A stretch of 64,000 nt of DNA from the NCBI GenBank assembly GCA_963772955.1, contig CAVYZF010000001.1, forward strand, positions 1 through 64,000, given 5' to 3'. The DNA is from Gp6-AA40 sp963772955 (GTDB lineage: Bacteria; Acidobacteriota; Vicinamibacteria; Vicinamibacterales; UBA2999). Shown in pieces: positions 51,433 to 60,448 of the stretch. The translations under genes were made by a program, and so were the position numbers. Numbering within the stretch: the stretch's first letter is position 1; the number at the start of each line of letters is the position of its first letter. The notes under the pieces are model-generated. The model was not told where the DNA came from. It saw only the letters and a program-made list of their open reading frames with translations, and ran no database searches.

Positions 51433-53304
51433 ATGGCCAGTGAGAATGGGCGCGAACCTGCTGGCCGAGGTATCACCATGCGCCTCTCCATTTACGACCA
51501 TGTTTACACACCGGCGGAAGCCGTGGCTGCCCCCGTGGCACCTGTGGATCCAACTGCGCCGGACGTCTCGTTCCTCGCCCGCGAACCGGCGGCGGCGCTC
51601 CAGTCGTTTTTCGGGACGATCGAGCGATTGACGGTCAACAACCCGGTTTCAATTCCTCGACTGCAGGAGCTCGCGGGCAAGGCGCGCCAGGGTCAGATCA
51701 CGGCGGCGGAAGGCCAGGAGTTGCAGGCCCTCAAGATTCAGGCGACCCGACAGGGTCGCGCAGTCGGCGCGGCGATCGGTTTCTTTTTGAAACTGAAGCC
51801 GTTCGCCATGCTCGAAGAGGTCCGGAAGAAGGCGAAGCTGTTTCAACCGGCGTTCGGTCCCGTGCTGGTCGTCGAGGGAGATACCGTTCGCAACGTGCTC
51901 GAGCGCGATCAGGAATTCACCGTCGACCCCTACGGCGTCGAGATGATGAAGGTGATGTCACCGGCTCACAACGGCGGTTACAGCACATTCATCCTGAGCA
52001 CCGACGATACGCCCGCATACGAACCTGACAAGCAACTGCTGTCTGCGGTCTGCAACCGGGAAGATGCCGACAGGATCACGGACATCATCCATCGCGACTG
52101 CATGCGCCGGATGGGCGCTGCCCTGACGAGCGCGCGCAAGAGCGGCGCATCGACCGTATGCCTCGTGGAATCTCTCGCGCGCTACGTGCCTGTCACGCTC
52201 GGGCACAAGTACCTTGGCGTTCCGGTTGCGGCGCAGGCAGGCTCCTTCGAGCTCACACGGGAAATGCTCACGTACTACGGAACGCCGATCGATGGTCAGG
52301 CCGAAACGGCGCTGAAGAAGGAAGACGGCATCATCCCCGACGAGCGCCAGATGTACCAGTGGATCAAGGCGGCGTTCCGGCACTTCTTCAACAACGTGCA
52401 GAAGGATCAGCAGGTTCAGATCGAAGGTTTGCGCTCGTGCCGTTTGCTGCTCGCATATCTACTGCGCGAGATCGGCATTCAACGTGAGCGGGTGCTGGCG
52501 GGTCAGCCAATTGAAGACACGATGCTGACGCGGCTCGTGCTCTTCCAGCTCGGTCGGTCCGCCCCCACGGTGGCGCGCCCGGCAAACCTCGATCCCAGGC
52601 TGGTCAGCGATCTGCGCATCGCAGAGAACGTGATGGGCACGATTGTCGGCGCCATCGCGGGCCAGGAAGAAGCCACGTGCCGGGCCGTCGATTCCCTCGT
52701 GCGGTTGCAGGCCGGCGAGTATCGAACGAGTGGAACTGAAGGTACGCGCTACGGCAGCTTCGCCGAAGCGACCTCGCTGGCCGTCAACGTCCTCAGCGGC
52801 ACTCAGGTCGCCGAGAGCCGTCGCGAACTGTACAAATACTTTCTCGAGGCGCTCCGGCTCCAGCCACAGGGCGAAGTGCTCCTGCGCAAGTGCGCGACCG
52901 ACGGGGCACGCATCGCAGACAGCCGCCCGCTCTCGGCGGGCACGCTGGTCTTCGCAGCCCACGGTTTCGCGATGAGGGACATCCCCGACGCGGATGCGTT
53001 CGTCCTCGACCGGCCTCGGCAGCACTACCTGCAGTACGGATGGAGTCGACACACGTGCCTCGGTCAGCACGTATCGCCCGTTGTCATCGTCGAGACGATG
53101 ATCGCCGTCCTCGGCCTTCAGAGCCTGGCGCGGCCCGAGCCACGAGCTGGCGAGTCGGCGTTCCCCTTCGAGCGACGCTTCGGGCGGCTCCAGCTGGATG
53201 ATCAGAACTTGTACGCCACAACGTTTTCCCTTCAGTTCGCCGACTCCGGAACGACGCAGTCGTTCTGGCCTTCGGCGTCCGCCGGCACCGCCGAGGTGAT
53301 GTGA
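51433..53304 (+). CDS. Cytochrome P450, resembling the P450 domain of Ppo-type oxygenases
   Basis: This protein has 623 residues from ATG 51433; ATG 51478 with GAGG upstream is an equally good start. P450 landmarks: I-helix GTIVGAIAGQEEAT, EALR (ExxR) in KYFLEALRLQP, DRPRQHYLQYG, and the haem Cys 542 in WSRHTCLGQHVSP. The long N-terminal section (FLKLKPFAMLEEVRKKAKLF, FGPVLVVEGDTVRNVLERDQ) recalls the P450 half of fungal linoleate oxygenases (PpoA), which isomerise fatty-acid hydroperoxides, but without the peroxidase half. The dihaem cytochrome follows after one base, so both are cotranscribed. Confidence 0.88.
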   Translation: MASENGREPAGRGITMRLSIYDHVYTPAEAVAAPVAPVDPTAPDVSFLAREPAAALQSFFGTIERLTVNNPVSIPRLQELAGKARQGQITAAEGQELQALKIQATRQGRAVGAAIGFFLKLKPFAMLEEVRKKAKLFQPAFGPVLVVEGDTVRNVLERDQEFTVDPYGVEMMKVMSPAHNGGYSTFILSTDDTPAYEPDKQLLSAVCNREDADRITDIIHRDCMRRMGAALTSARKSGASTVCLVESLARYVPVTLGHKYLGVPVAAQAGSFELTREMLTYYGTPIDGQAETALKKEDGIIPDERQMYQWIKAAFRHFFNNVQKDQQVQIEGLRSCRLLLAYLLREIGIQRERVLAGQPIEDTMLTRLVLFQLGRSAPTVARPANLDPRLVSDLRIAENVMGTIVGAIAGQEEATCRAVDSLVRLQAGEYRTSGTEGTRYGSFAEATSLAVNVLSGTQVAESRRELYKYFLEALRLQPQGEVLLRKCATDGARIADSRPLSAGTLVFAAHGFAMRDIPDADAFVLDRPRQHYLQYGWSRHTCLGQHVSPVVIVETMIAVLGLQSLARPEPRAGESAFPFERRFGRLQLDDQNLYATTFSLQFADSGTTQSFWPSASAGTAEVM

Positions 53305-53305
53305 G

Positions 53306-55660
53306 ATGACGACGAAGAGAGCTGGGTCATTCGTATGTATTGCGTTGTCATCACTGCTCGTGTGGTCGTGCGGCCGAGGGCCATCGAGCGAGGAGACGAA
53401 GCCAGCCACAACGACGCCAGCGACGTCGGGCGGGCTCGTGGGTCCCCTGAAGGATGACTCGAGCAACGACATCGTCTCGTGGGTGGATGGGCAGGTCGTC
53501 AACGACTGGTCGGCCGAGATCGTGAAGCGCGATCGCGCCATCGACGGCTATCTGAGCGACTCGGATGATGTTCACGCCGCGAAGTACGGCTTCCGGGCAG
53601 GGCAGGACCCGCAGCTTGGCTGGAGCTGGTTCCGCGATTACCCCGTTGGATTCAACGGCGTGCCCTTCGTGCTGTTCAAGACCATCCTCGATCTCGATCC
53701 AAACGATCCCGATCCAACACTGCGGCGCATCGCACGTATCTGGAAGCGTGAGTCTGCGATCCCGCTCGGCACCGGTCCGTCTGCAACTCGATGGACGTTC
53801 GATCACCTCGGCGTTGGCCCGACTCCCTTCGACTACGTCGACGGTGTCGCGAAACCGGTCGGCGAACGAACGTCACCGTTGCCATTCGGCTTCACGTTCG
53901 AAAACCCGCGCACGTTCGAGCCGCTCTCTGACACCGACATGAAGCTGCGTGACGGGCAGTTGCGACTGAAGAGCGTCTTTCAGAACACCAGCCTGCTGCT
54001 CGCCAAGCTCAAGACCGTCGACCACGAAGACAACTGGGAGAAGGATCGCCCTGGCTTTGGCAGTCCCGGCTCGATGGATCGCGTGTTCTTCTCCTGCGCG
54101 GCGTGTCATGTGGGTCGCGTAGTCGTCGGCGGACGGATGAAGTTCCTCGTCGGGATGCCCAACACCGAGATCGAAGCACAGTACTACTCGAAGCTGCTGA
54201 TGCTCACGAGCGCGGCGATGGTCGAGTCCGGATTCGATCCGTCATCCGCGACGCCGGTAAATCCCGCCGCGATCAAACCAAACCGAGACGCCGTCCGTCT
54301 GCTCTACGCCGCCATGCTGAAGAAGGCGCTGAACCGCCCGGAGACGATGTACGGATCGTCGCCGGCCCAAATCGCGCGCGCGAAGATTCAGACGCTCGCG
54401 GTTGCCGATGAATTCCCGAGCGTGATGAAGGATCTGATCGCCACGGGCGTCAAGACGCACTTCATCTACTACGTCGTCGCGAAGAACAACGCCTACAAGC
54501 GGCCGCTCCCGGATGTCCTCGAAGATCGCCCCGGCCAGATGGACGCGTTTGGCATCGCGTCTGGTCTTGTGGCGATCCACACGCGACGACCGGACAACAG
54601 CTTCATGCAGTTCGTGGAACGCGACAACCCGAAGAGTCCACTCTTCACCGGCTTCTCGAAGGCGAACGGTCTGCCAGTGGATACGCCCGGTTTGACCGAA
54701 CCTGTCACCGATGCAAAAGCCGCGGGCGATCGCATCGTGAAGAACATCCCGGCCTGGGCACCGCCCGTGCCGGCGCCGGTCGACGTCAAGAGCGTCAACT
54801 GGGCGGTCGAGCGGTTCCACGCCAACTGGGACGGGAACCAGGGAGCGTCGTCGCGCACGCTCGCGTCCGGCGCGTCGGCGACCGGCGATCCGCGCATGGT
54901 CAACGTGCGCATTCACGAACCGCTCAACCCGTTCATCGACAACCTGCCGCCGCCGCCCTATCCGTTCACGAGCGTCGATCTGGCGCGCGCAAAGGAAGGC
55001 AAAGCGATCTTCAAGGCGACGTGCGCCGGCTGTCACACCTCGAAGAACCAGATGATTTATCCGGCGTCGAAACTGGGCGTCGACGCCAATCGCACGATGG
55101 TCAACACGAGCGTGTCGCGCTACGGCCTTGCAGCGCTTGTGATGGAGGCGTGCAGCATCTACGGGTTGAACCACAAAGGAGAACCAGGCGCGGATTGGTG
55201 CGTGCCGCAAGGCGATTGGCAGGCGCGCCTCGACGAGTACTTCCGCGACACGCCGCGCCGTGTGGCCGAGGGCACTGCCGGCTACAAGGCGGACATGCTG
55301 CACGGCATCTGGGCGCAGGCTCCGTATCTGCACAACGGATCGGTCCCGACGCTCGCTCAGCTCGTGTGTCCTGCGACGCGCCCGCAACGCTTCTTCCGCG
55401 GCAACCTGAATTACGACGAGGCGCTGGTCGGGTTCGAATGGGCGACCCGCCCAACGGCGCGTTACACGCCGAACGAAACCCTCATAGTCAAAGAGTACGA
55501 CACCGCGGTTCCGAGCAAGTCCAACGGCGGCCACACGTTCGGGTCTGAGCTGTGCCCTGATACGAGTGGCCTCGATCCCGTGAAGGACCGCAAGGAAATC
55601 GAGACCCGGATCCTGCAATCCCGAGTGGGAGCCTTGCTCGCGTATCTGAAGACGCTATAA
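53306..55660 (+). CDS. Dihaem c-type cytochrome lipoprotein, RoxA/peroxidase-like
   Basis: This 784-residue protein has a lipoprotein-type signal (AGSFVCIALSSLLVWSCGRG). It has two haem sites: CAACH at 264-268 (FFSCAACHVGRVV) and CAGCH at 573-577 (FKATCAGCHTSKN). Near the second haem are MLHGIWAQAPYLHNGSVPTL, a phrase typical of dihaem cytochrome c peroxidases and rubber oxygenase RoxA. The spacing between haems (about 309) and the total length exceed RoxA, so it is a distant relative. It probably acts in the periplasm on a hydrophobic substrate or as an electron carrier. It is coupled to the P450 gene by a one-base gap. Confidence 0.85.
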   Translation: MTTKRAGSFVCIALSSLLVWSCGRGPSSEETKPATTTPATSGGLVGPLKDDSSNDIVSWVDGQVVNDWSAEIVKRDRAIDGYLSDSDDVHAAKYGFRAGQDPQLGWSWFRDYPVGFNGVPFVLFKTILDLDPNDPDPTLRRIARIWKRESAIPLGTGPSATRWTFDHLGVGPTPFDYVDGVAKPVGERTSPLPFGFTFENPRTFEPLSDTDMKLRDGQLRLKSVFQNTSLLLAKLKTVDHEDNWEKDRPGFGSPGSMDRVFFSCAACHVGRVVVGGRMKFLVGMPNTEIEAQYYSKLLMLTSAAMVESGFDPSSATPVNPAAIKPNRDAVRLLYAAMLKKALNRPETMYGSSPAQIARAKIQTLAVADEFPSVMKDLIATGVKTHFIYYVVAKNNAYKRPLPDVLEDRPGQMDAFGIASGLVAIHTRRPDNSFMQFVERDNPKSPLFTGFSKANGLPVDTPGLTEPVTDAKAAGDRIVKNIPAWAPPVPAPVDVKSVNWAVERFHANWDGNQGASSRTLASGASATGDPRMVNVRIHEPLNPFIDNLPPPPYPFTSVDLARAKEGKAIFKATCAGCHTSKNQMIYPASKLGVDANRTMVNTSVSRYGLAALVMEACSIYGLNHKGEPGADWCVPQGDWQARLDEYFRDTPRRVAEGTAGYKADMLHGIWAQAPYLHNGSVPTLAQLVCPATRPQRFFRGNLNYDEALVGFEWATRPTARYTPNETLIVKEYDTAVPSKSNGGHTFGSELCPDTSGLDPVKDRKEIETRILQSRVGALLAYLKTL

Positions 55661-55691
55661 GCCGGCCCTCGGCACCCTCCTCAAATTTCAG

Positions 55692-55714
55692 GTCGCCCGG
55701 ATGTCGATCCGGGC
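55692..55714 (+). terminator. Hairpin after the P450-cytochrome operon
   Basis: CGCCCGGAT pairs with ATCCGGGCG around the four-base loop GTCG, beginning about 32 bases after the stop at 55660. It is a perfect 9-bp GC-rich stem without a clear T-tract, so termination is plausible but not certain. Confidence 0.45.
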
Positions 55715-55845
55715 GGCCCTCATTCGACGCCACTGTAGAGGGGCATTTGTTCGATTGAACGAGGGTGTCTCGAAAAAGTAGCGGTGACCAGTGTCGAACA
55801 TGCCCCAGCCGTTTCGACTATAAGTAGAGGCTTCCGCGAGGACCT

Positions 55846-58293
55846 ATGAGTTTCGTTACCGATCTCCGCTTTGCGTTTCGGTCGTTGCTGAGGGCGAGGG
55901 GCCTGACGGTCACCGTTGTGCTGACGCTGGCCCTGGGCATCGGGGCCAACGCCGCCATCTTCAGCGTGGTTCGTGGCGTCCTGCTGAAGCCGCTGACCAA
56001 CCGTGATGAAGACCGCCTGATCTACATCCGCCAGAGCGCGCCGGGCCTCGGCACGCCCAACGTGGCCTTCTCGGTCCCTGAGATCGACGACCTCAAGGCA
56101 CGTGTGAAAAGTGTGGGGGCGTTCGGCGACTTCTCGACGATCGGGTTCACGATGGTGGGTCTCGGCGAGCCTCGCGTCGTGAGCGCCGGTGTTGTGAGCG
56201 GCGCGTACTTCGACGTGATGGGCCTGCGCCCGGTGCTCGGCCGCCTGATCAACGCGTCCGACGATGGCGCGAACGCCGTCGGCGCCGTCGTGCTGACTCA
56301 CCGCTTCTGGACAACTGCCCTTGCGAGCGATCCGTCCGTCCTCGGCAAGACCGTGCGGCTCGACTCGCGTGTCGGTACTGTGGTGGGGGTGCTCGAACCG
56401 GCGGTGCCCTATCCGCAGGAAACCGAGATTATCGCGAACGTCGTGATGAGCCCTCATCACCTGTCGGCGACGATGGTGACTGGGCGAGTGCATCGCATGA
56501 CCGAGCTCTTCGGCCGCCTGGCTCCGGGTGCCACGCTCGAGTCCGCGCGTGTCGAGCTGCAGACGGCGCATGGCGCGATGCTGCAAGAGCATCCCGAGGA
56601 CTATTCAGCCAAGTCCGGCTTCCGCATCGACGCCGTGCAGCTGCGCGATCAGATCATCTCACCGGCGCGGACGATCTTGCTGGTGCTGCTCGCCGCCTCC
56701 GCGCTCGTCTTCGTGATCGCGTGCTCGAACGTCGCGAACCTGATCCTCGCGCGCTCGGTCCGACGCGAGGGTGAGCTCGCGGTGCGCGCGGCGCTCGGTG
56801 CACGAGCGAGCGCGCTGCGACGGACCCTGCTTGCCGAGAGCCTGCTGCTCTGCGGCACCGGCGCCATCCTCGGTGTGTTGATGGCACGGCCAATGGTCGG
56901 CATTCTCTCGCGCTACGCCGCGCGCTTCTCCGTGCGCGCGCTCGACGTCACCGTCGATGCGAGCATGCTCTGGATCGGCGTGGGCCTCGCGCTGCTCTCC
57001 GCGACGCTGCTCGCCTTCGTGCCACGGCTGCCATCGGCCGAAGCCTCGAGCGGATTCGGTCTGTCGAATGGCAGCGCCCGGCTGACCACCGGCGCCAATC
57101 GTCGTCTCCGTGTGTTCGCGGTGATGCAGATTGCGGCGTCATTTGTACTCCTGGCAGGCGCCGGGATGCTGCTCACCACGCTGCTCGAGCTGCAGACCGC
57201 GCAATTGCGGCTCAACACGAGCAACGTGCTCACGCTGAACGTGCCGGTGATCTCGGGACAACCGCCAGAGCAGGTGACCTCGTTCTACAACGAGCTGCTG
57301 CGCCGGATCACGGCGCTTCCGGGCGTTGAACGCGTCGCGATCGGCACATTGGTGCCATGGCGCGAGGGTGGTGCGTTTGGGCCGGGTTTCCAGTTCTCGG
57401 CCGAGGGCTACGCCAGGGTCGATGGTGAAGAGGATCCGCGCGGGCGATTCCGCACGATCTCGCCCGGCTTCTTCGCGTCACTTGGTGTCCCGCTCAGGGC
57501 GGGCCGCGACTTCACCGAGGCCGATACACGCGAATCCGAGAAGGTCGTGATCGTCAGCGAGAGCCTCGCGCAGCGCATGTTCCCGGGGCGCGATCCGATC
57601 AATCGCCACATCTCGTGGAGCGATCCCGTCATGAAGTTCATCGACATGAGCATCGAGCCTCGCCGGATTGTCGGTGTCGTGGCCGACCTCGACGATGAGA
57701 ACGTGGTACCCGGTCCGGCCGTGACGGTCTATCACCCGCTCGGTCAGGCATTCGGCGGGGGCCGCCTGTTCGTGCACACGAAGACCGATCCCTACACGCT
57801 CGTGACACCGATTACGCGCATCGTCCGCGACCTCTCTGCCGATCAACCGGTGGAGAAGGCTGCGACGCTGGACGATGTGCGCGCCGAGGTGCTGGCACCC
57901 AATCGGTTGAACGCGCTCGTGTTTGGCGGGTTCGCTGGTGTCGCGCTGATGATCGCCGTGGTCGGAGTCGCTGGCGTGCTGGCATTCTCTGTGAGCGCGC
58001 GGACGCGCGAATTCGGCATCCGGCTCGCGATCGGGTCCGAGCCGAAGGCTCTTCTCGGACGCGTGCTGAAGGAAGGAGCGACGATCGCCGGCATCGGCAT
58101 CGTCGCAGGTGTCGTCGGTGGATTCCTGCTCGCGCGAGCAGTGGCCGCGTACATCAACGACGTCAGCCTGCCTGGAGTCGTGCCAACCCTTGGCGCCGCG
58201 CTCGTGCTCGTGGCTGCCGCGCTGCTGGCGTCACTCGTGCCAGCCGCGCGCGCTTCGCGTGTGGACGTCATCGACGCGCTACGACCGGAATAG
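55846..58293 (+). CDS. ABC transporter permease (MacB/FtsX-like), second copy
   Basis: This 815-residue permease has a membrane-entry segment LTVTVVLTLALGIGANAAIF, MacB periplasmic domain phrases (FDVMGLRPVLGRLINASDDG), and FtsX blocks at ILLVLLAASALVFVIACSNV, AVMQIAASFVLLAGAGMLLT and GVALMIAVVGVAGVLAFSVS. Unlike the permease at 14166 it lacks the 80-residue N-terminal PadR-associated region, and no PadR or ATPase gene is adjacent. Substrate unknown. A REP-like hairpin lies at the convergent junction with the YeiH-type gene. Confidence 0.92.
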   Translation: MSFVTDLRFAFRSLLRARGLTVTVVLTLALGIGANAAIFSVVRGVLLKPLTNRDEDRLIYIRQSAPGLGTPNVAFSVPEIDDLKARVKSVGAFGDFSTIGFTMVGLGEPRVVSAGVVSGAYFDVMGLRPVLGRLINASDDGANAVGAVVLTHRFWTTALASDPSVLGKTVRLDSRVGTVVGVLEPAVPYPQETEIIANVVMSPHHLSATMVTGRVHRMTELFGRLAPGATLESARVELQTAHGAMLQEHPEDYSAKSGFRIDAVQLRDQIISPARTILLVLLAASALVFVIACSNVANLILARSVRREGELAVRAALGARASALRRTLLAESLLLCGTGAILGVLMARPMVGILSRYAARFSVRALDVTVDASMLWIGVGLALLSATLLAFVPRLPSAEASSGFGLSNGSARLTTGANRRLRVFAVMQIAASFVLLAGAGMLLTTLLELQTAQLRLNTSNVLTLNVPVISGQPPEQVTSFYNELLRRITALPGVERVAIGTLVPWREGGAFGPGFQFSAEGYARVDGEEDPRGRFRTISPGFFASLGVPLRAGRDFTEADTRESEKVVIVSESLAQRMFPGRDPINRHISWSDPVMKFIDMSIEPRRIVGVVADLDDENVVPGPAVTVYHPLGQAFGGGRLFVHTKTDPYTLVTPITRIVRDLSADQPVEKAATLDDVRAEVLAPNRLNALVFGGFAGVALMIAVVGVAGVLAFSVSARTREFGIRLAIGSEPKALLGRVLKEGATIAGIGIVAGVVGGFLLARAVAAYINDVSLPGVVPTLGAALVLVAAALLASLVPAARASRVDVIDALRPE

Positions 58294-58330
58294 CACGGCA
58301 CGCGTAGGCCGCGTCCTGTTCTTCGGACCC

Positions 58331-58363
58331 GGCGGGTCTATAAAAGCAAGACCCGCCCCTACG
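58331..58363. repeat. REP-like hairpin, copy 3
   Basis: GGCGGGTCT (58331-58339) and AGACCCGCC (58349-58357) form a perfect 9-bp stem with a 9-base loop, followed by CCTACG. The CTA at 58359-58361 is the TAG stop of the minus-strand YeiH-type gene. It stands at a convergent junction and may terminate both transcripts. Confidence 0.6.
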
Positions 58364-59618
58364 GTGCAAACGGAAACCCGCCAAAGAACACGTAGGCGGC
58401 GACGAAGGTGACCAGGATGTTGAACGCCTGACCACCGAGGAAAGCGATCGCGGGGCGCCCCTCATCGGTCGTCACGAGGCTCCCCAGGGACGTTTCCAGA
58501 CCAATCGAGACGAACGCCATCGCGAACAGCGTGGTCCGAACGGCAGTCAGCGGTCCGCGCGTGTCAGCGACGGTTGCGTCGCCGACGAACCACGAGAACA
58601 CGATCGAAGCGACGAGGAACCCGAAGACGAACTTCGGGAACCGCTCCCAGATCACGGCGAGGCTCGTTTGGGGTCTCGCATCCGATCCTGTCGCCGCTTT
58701 GCGTTTCAGCGCCCACCACACGGTGAGGAGGAATGCCGCCACACCGATGAGCGCGTTCTGTGAGAGCTTCACCACGACGGCCGCGTCGCGCGCGGCATCG
58801 CTGATCAACTCGCCGCCGGCGACCACGGCAGCGCTCGTGTCGAGCGTGCCGCCCAGCCACGCACCGGCGACGACGTCCGGCATCCCGATCGCTTTCGCGA
58901 TCCACGGCATCAGCACCATCATCGGCATCGCGACGACGAGCACGAGCGATGTGACGTACGACAGCTTCTTGCGATCGCCCTGGATCGCGCCGCACGTCGC
59001 AATCGCCGCAGACACACCGCAGATCGACACTGCGCTTGCGAGCATCGTCGCGAACTCATCGTCCACGCGGAGCCGGCGCGCGAGCCAGAAGGCGAACGCC
59101 CACACGCTCAGCACAACGACGAGCGCCTGCGCGATGCCGAGAAGCCCCGCGCGTGCGATGTCGTCGACGAGAATCCCGGCGCCGAGCACGACGAGGCCGG
59201 TCTTGATGTAGTACTCGGTCCGCACGGCTTCGCGCAGCCACGCCGGCACCGGCACGGTGTGATTGACGATCAACCCGATCGCCAGCGCGAAGACGACGTA
59301 CTCAAGGCTCCATGCGGATACCGCAGGAAGCGCGGAGATGGCCTGCGCGAGCCACGCGAGCGCGGATATCAGGAGGGCGCCGGGAACAAATCGCAGCAGT
59401 CGCGCGCCGAGCACCGCGGCACCAGCGGTGAGCGGGATGAGCACCAGCAGCGCAACTTGCATCGGATCGGTGAAGCGCGAGCCGGCAAGCACGAGCGCGA
59501 TGAGCGCTGCGCCAACGAGAACGGAGAGCCAGTCTTCGCTGATGAGAGGGGGACGCGTCGAAACCGTCTCGCGCGCGACCTCAGGTGCCCCTGCGGGATG
59601 AGTGGCGGTCGTCTGCAT
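58359..59618 (-). CDS. YeiH-family (UPF0324) putative sulfate exporter
   Basis: This 419-residue protein has about ten membrane helices. Family phrases are TGLVVLGAGILVDDIARAG, ASAVSICGVSAAIATCGAIQ, GAWLGGTLDTSAAVVAGGEL and FVSIGLETSLGSL. Members are annotated as putative sulfate exporters on limited evidence; YeiH itself is uncharacterised in detail. Residues 1-30 are a Thr/Pro-rich cytoplasmic tail. The stop codon belongs to a REP-like element. Confidence 0.88.
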   Translation of the reverse strand: MQTTATHPAGAPEVARETVSTRPPLISEDWLSVLVGAALIALVLAGSRFTDPMQVALLVLIPLTAGAAVLGARLLRFVPGALLISALAWLAQAISALPAVSAWSLEYVVFALAIGLIVNHTVPVPAWLREAVRTEYYIKTGLVVLGAGILVDDIARAGLLGIAQALVVVLSVWAFAFWLARRLRVDDEFATMLASAVSICGVSAAIATCGAIQGDRKKLSYVTSLVLVVAMPMMVLMPWIAKAIGMPDVVAGAWLGGTLDTSAAVVAGGELISDAARDAAVVVKLSQNALIGVAAFLLTVWWALKRKAATGSDARPQTSLAVIWERFPKFVFGFLVASIVFSWFVGDATVADTRGPLTAVRTTLFAMAFVSIGLETSLGSLVTTDEGRPAIAFLGGQAFNILVTFVAAYVFFGGFPFAP

Positions 59619-59665
59619 GGGCGAGAGAGTATCTCAATCGCCCCGGTGGGAAGTATCCGGCTAAG

Positions 59666-60433
59666 TTACGCAGCAGATTCGGTGCGAACGCCTTCCTTCC
59701 AGGCGAATTCCAGAACGAGGCCGCTCACCGTGAGCATGTCGCCTTCCTGGAGGGCGTGCCGGCCTTCGAGCGGGTCCTGGTTGATGAGCGGCTTGCCTCC
59801 CATCGCCGTGGCCACATATCCGGGGCCGTGCTTCGCGATGGCGACGGCGACTGACGGCTTGAACCACCCTCGAAGACGGACGAGCGCGGTGCTCGACCTT
59901 CCGATGATCGACGTGTGGCCGTCGAGGCTGTATTCCTGCTGATCAGCGCTTCCGGCAATCACGCGAAGGACACCAATGCGGCGGGGGAGCGATGCCGATG
60001 CGACGGCTGCCCGTGCGTTGACCGGCTTCGTGGCATCCGCCCGTGTGGACTCGAGCGTCGCGCGCAGCGCGCGATGCTGCTTCGTGTCGAGATACACGGT
60101 GTCGCCGAGTCCCTGCATCGGGCCGTCAGCAACTGGTTGCGGCGCGGCCGCGTTCTGATCGAAGACGATCTGGTGCTTGCCCACCAGCACCTCGTCACCA
60201 TGCTGCAGCACGTGGCGCGTCACCGGCCGGCCGTTGACAAACGTACCGTTGGTGCTTCGCAGGTCCTCGAGGATTACGCGGTTTCCCTCGTGAAACACAC
60301 GCGCGTGATGGCCGGACACCGCCGGGTTGTCAATCATCACCGCGTTGTCCGGAAGACGCCCGATGGTGATGCCCGCACCAACGGCGTATTCCTTGAGGGC
60401 GATACCTTCATACTGCAGCGTCAGTTTCGACAT
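59666..60433 (-). CDS. FHA-domain protein
   Basis: This 255-residue protein has a canonical FHA domain at residues 20-90: ITIGRLPDNAVMIDNPAVSG, HHARVFHEGNRVILEDLRST and NGTFVNGRPV, with the conserved GR, SGHH and NGTxVNG residues that bind phosphothreonine. A second, more divergent FHA-like domain spans about 165-250 (SLDGHTSIIGRSSTALVRLR, GGKPLINQDPLEGRHALQEG). It should dock to proteins phosphorylated by the kinase at 61450. It is last in the order kinase, phosphatase, FHA on the minus strand. Confidence 0.9.
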   Translation of the reverse strand: MSKLTLQYEGIALKEYAVGAGITIGRLPDNAVMIDNPAVSGHHARVFHEGNRVILEDLRSTNGTFVNGRPVTRHVLQHGDEVLVGKHQIVFDQNAAAPQPVADGPMQGLGDTVYLDTKQHRALRATLESTRADATKPVNARAAVASASLPRRIGVLRVIAGSADQQEYSLDGHTSIIGRSSTALVRLRGWFKPSVAVAIAKHGPGYVATAMGGKPLINQDPLEGRHALQEGDMLTVSGLVLEFAWKEGVRTESAA

Positions 60434-60448
60434 CCTGTCCTCGTCTGA

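Noticed and set aside
54242..55618. 458-codon open frame antisense to the dihaem cytochrome
   Set aside because: Shadow frame; the plus strand has a signal peptide and two CxxCH motifs.
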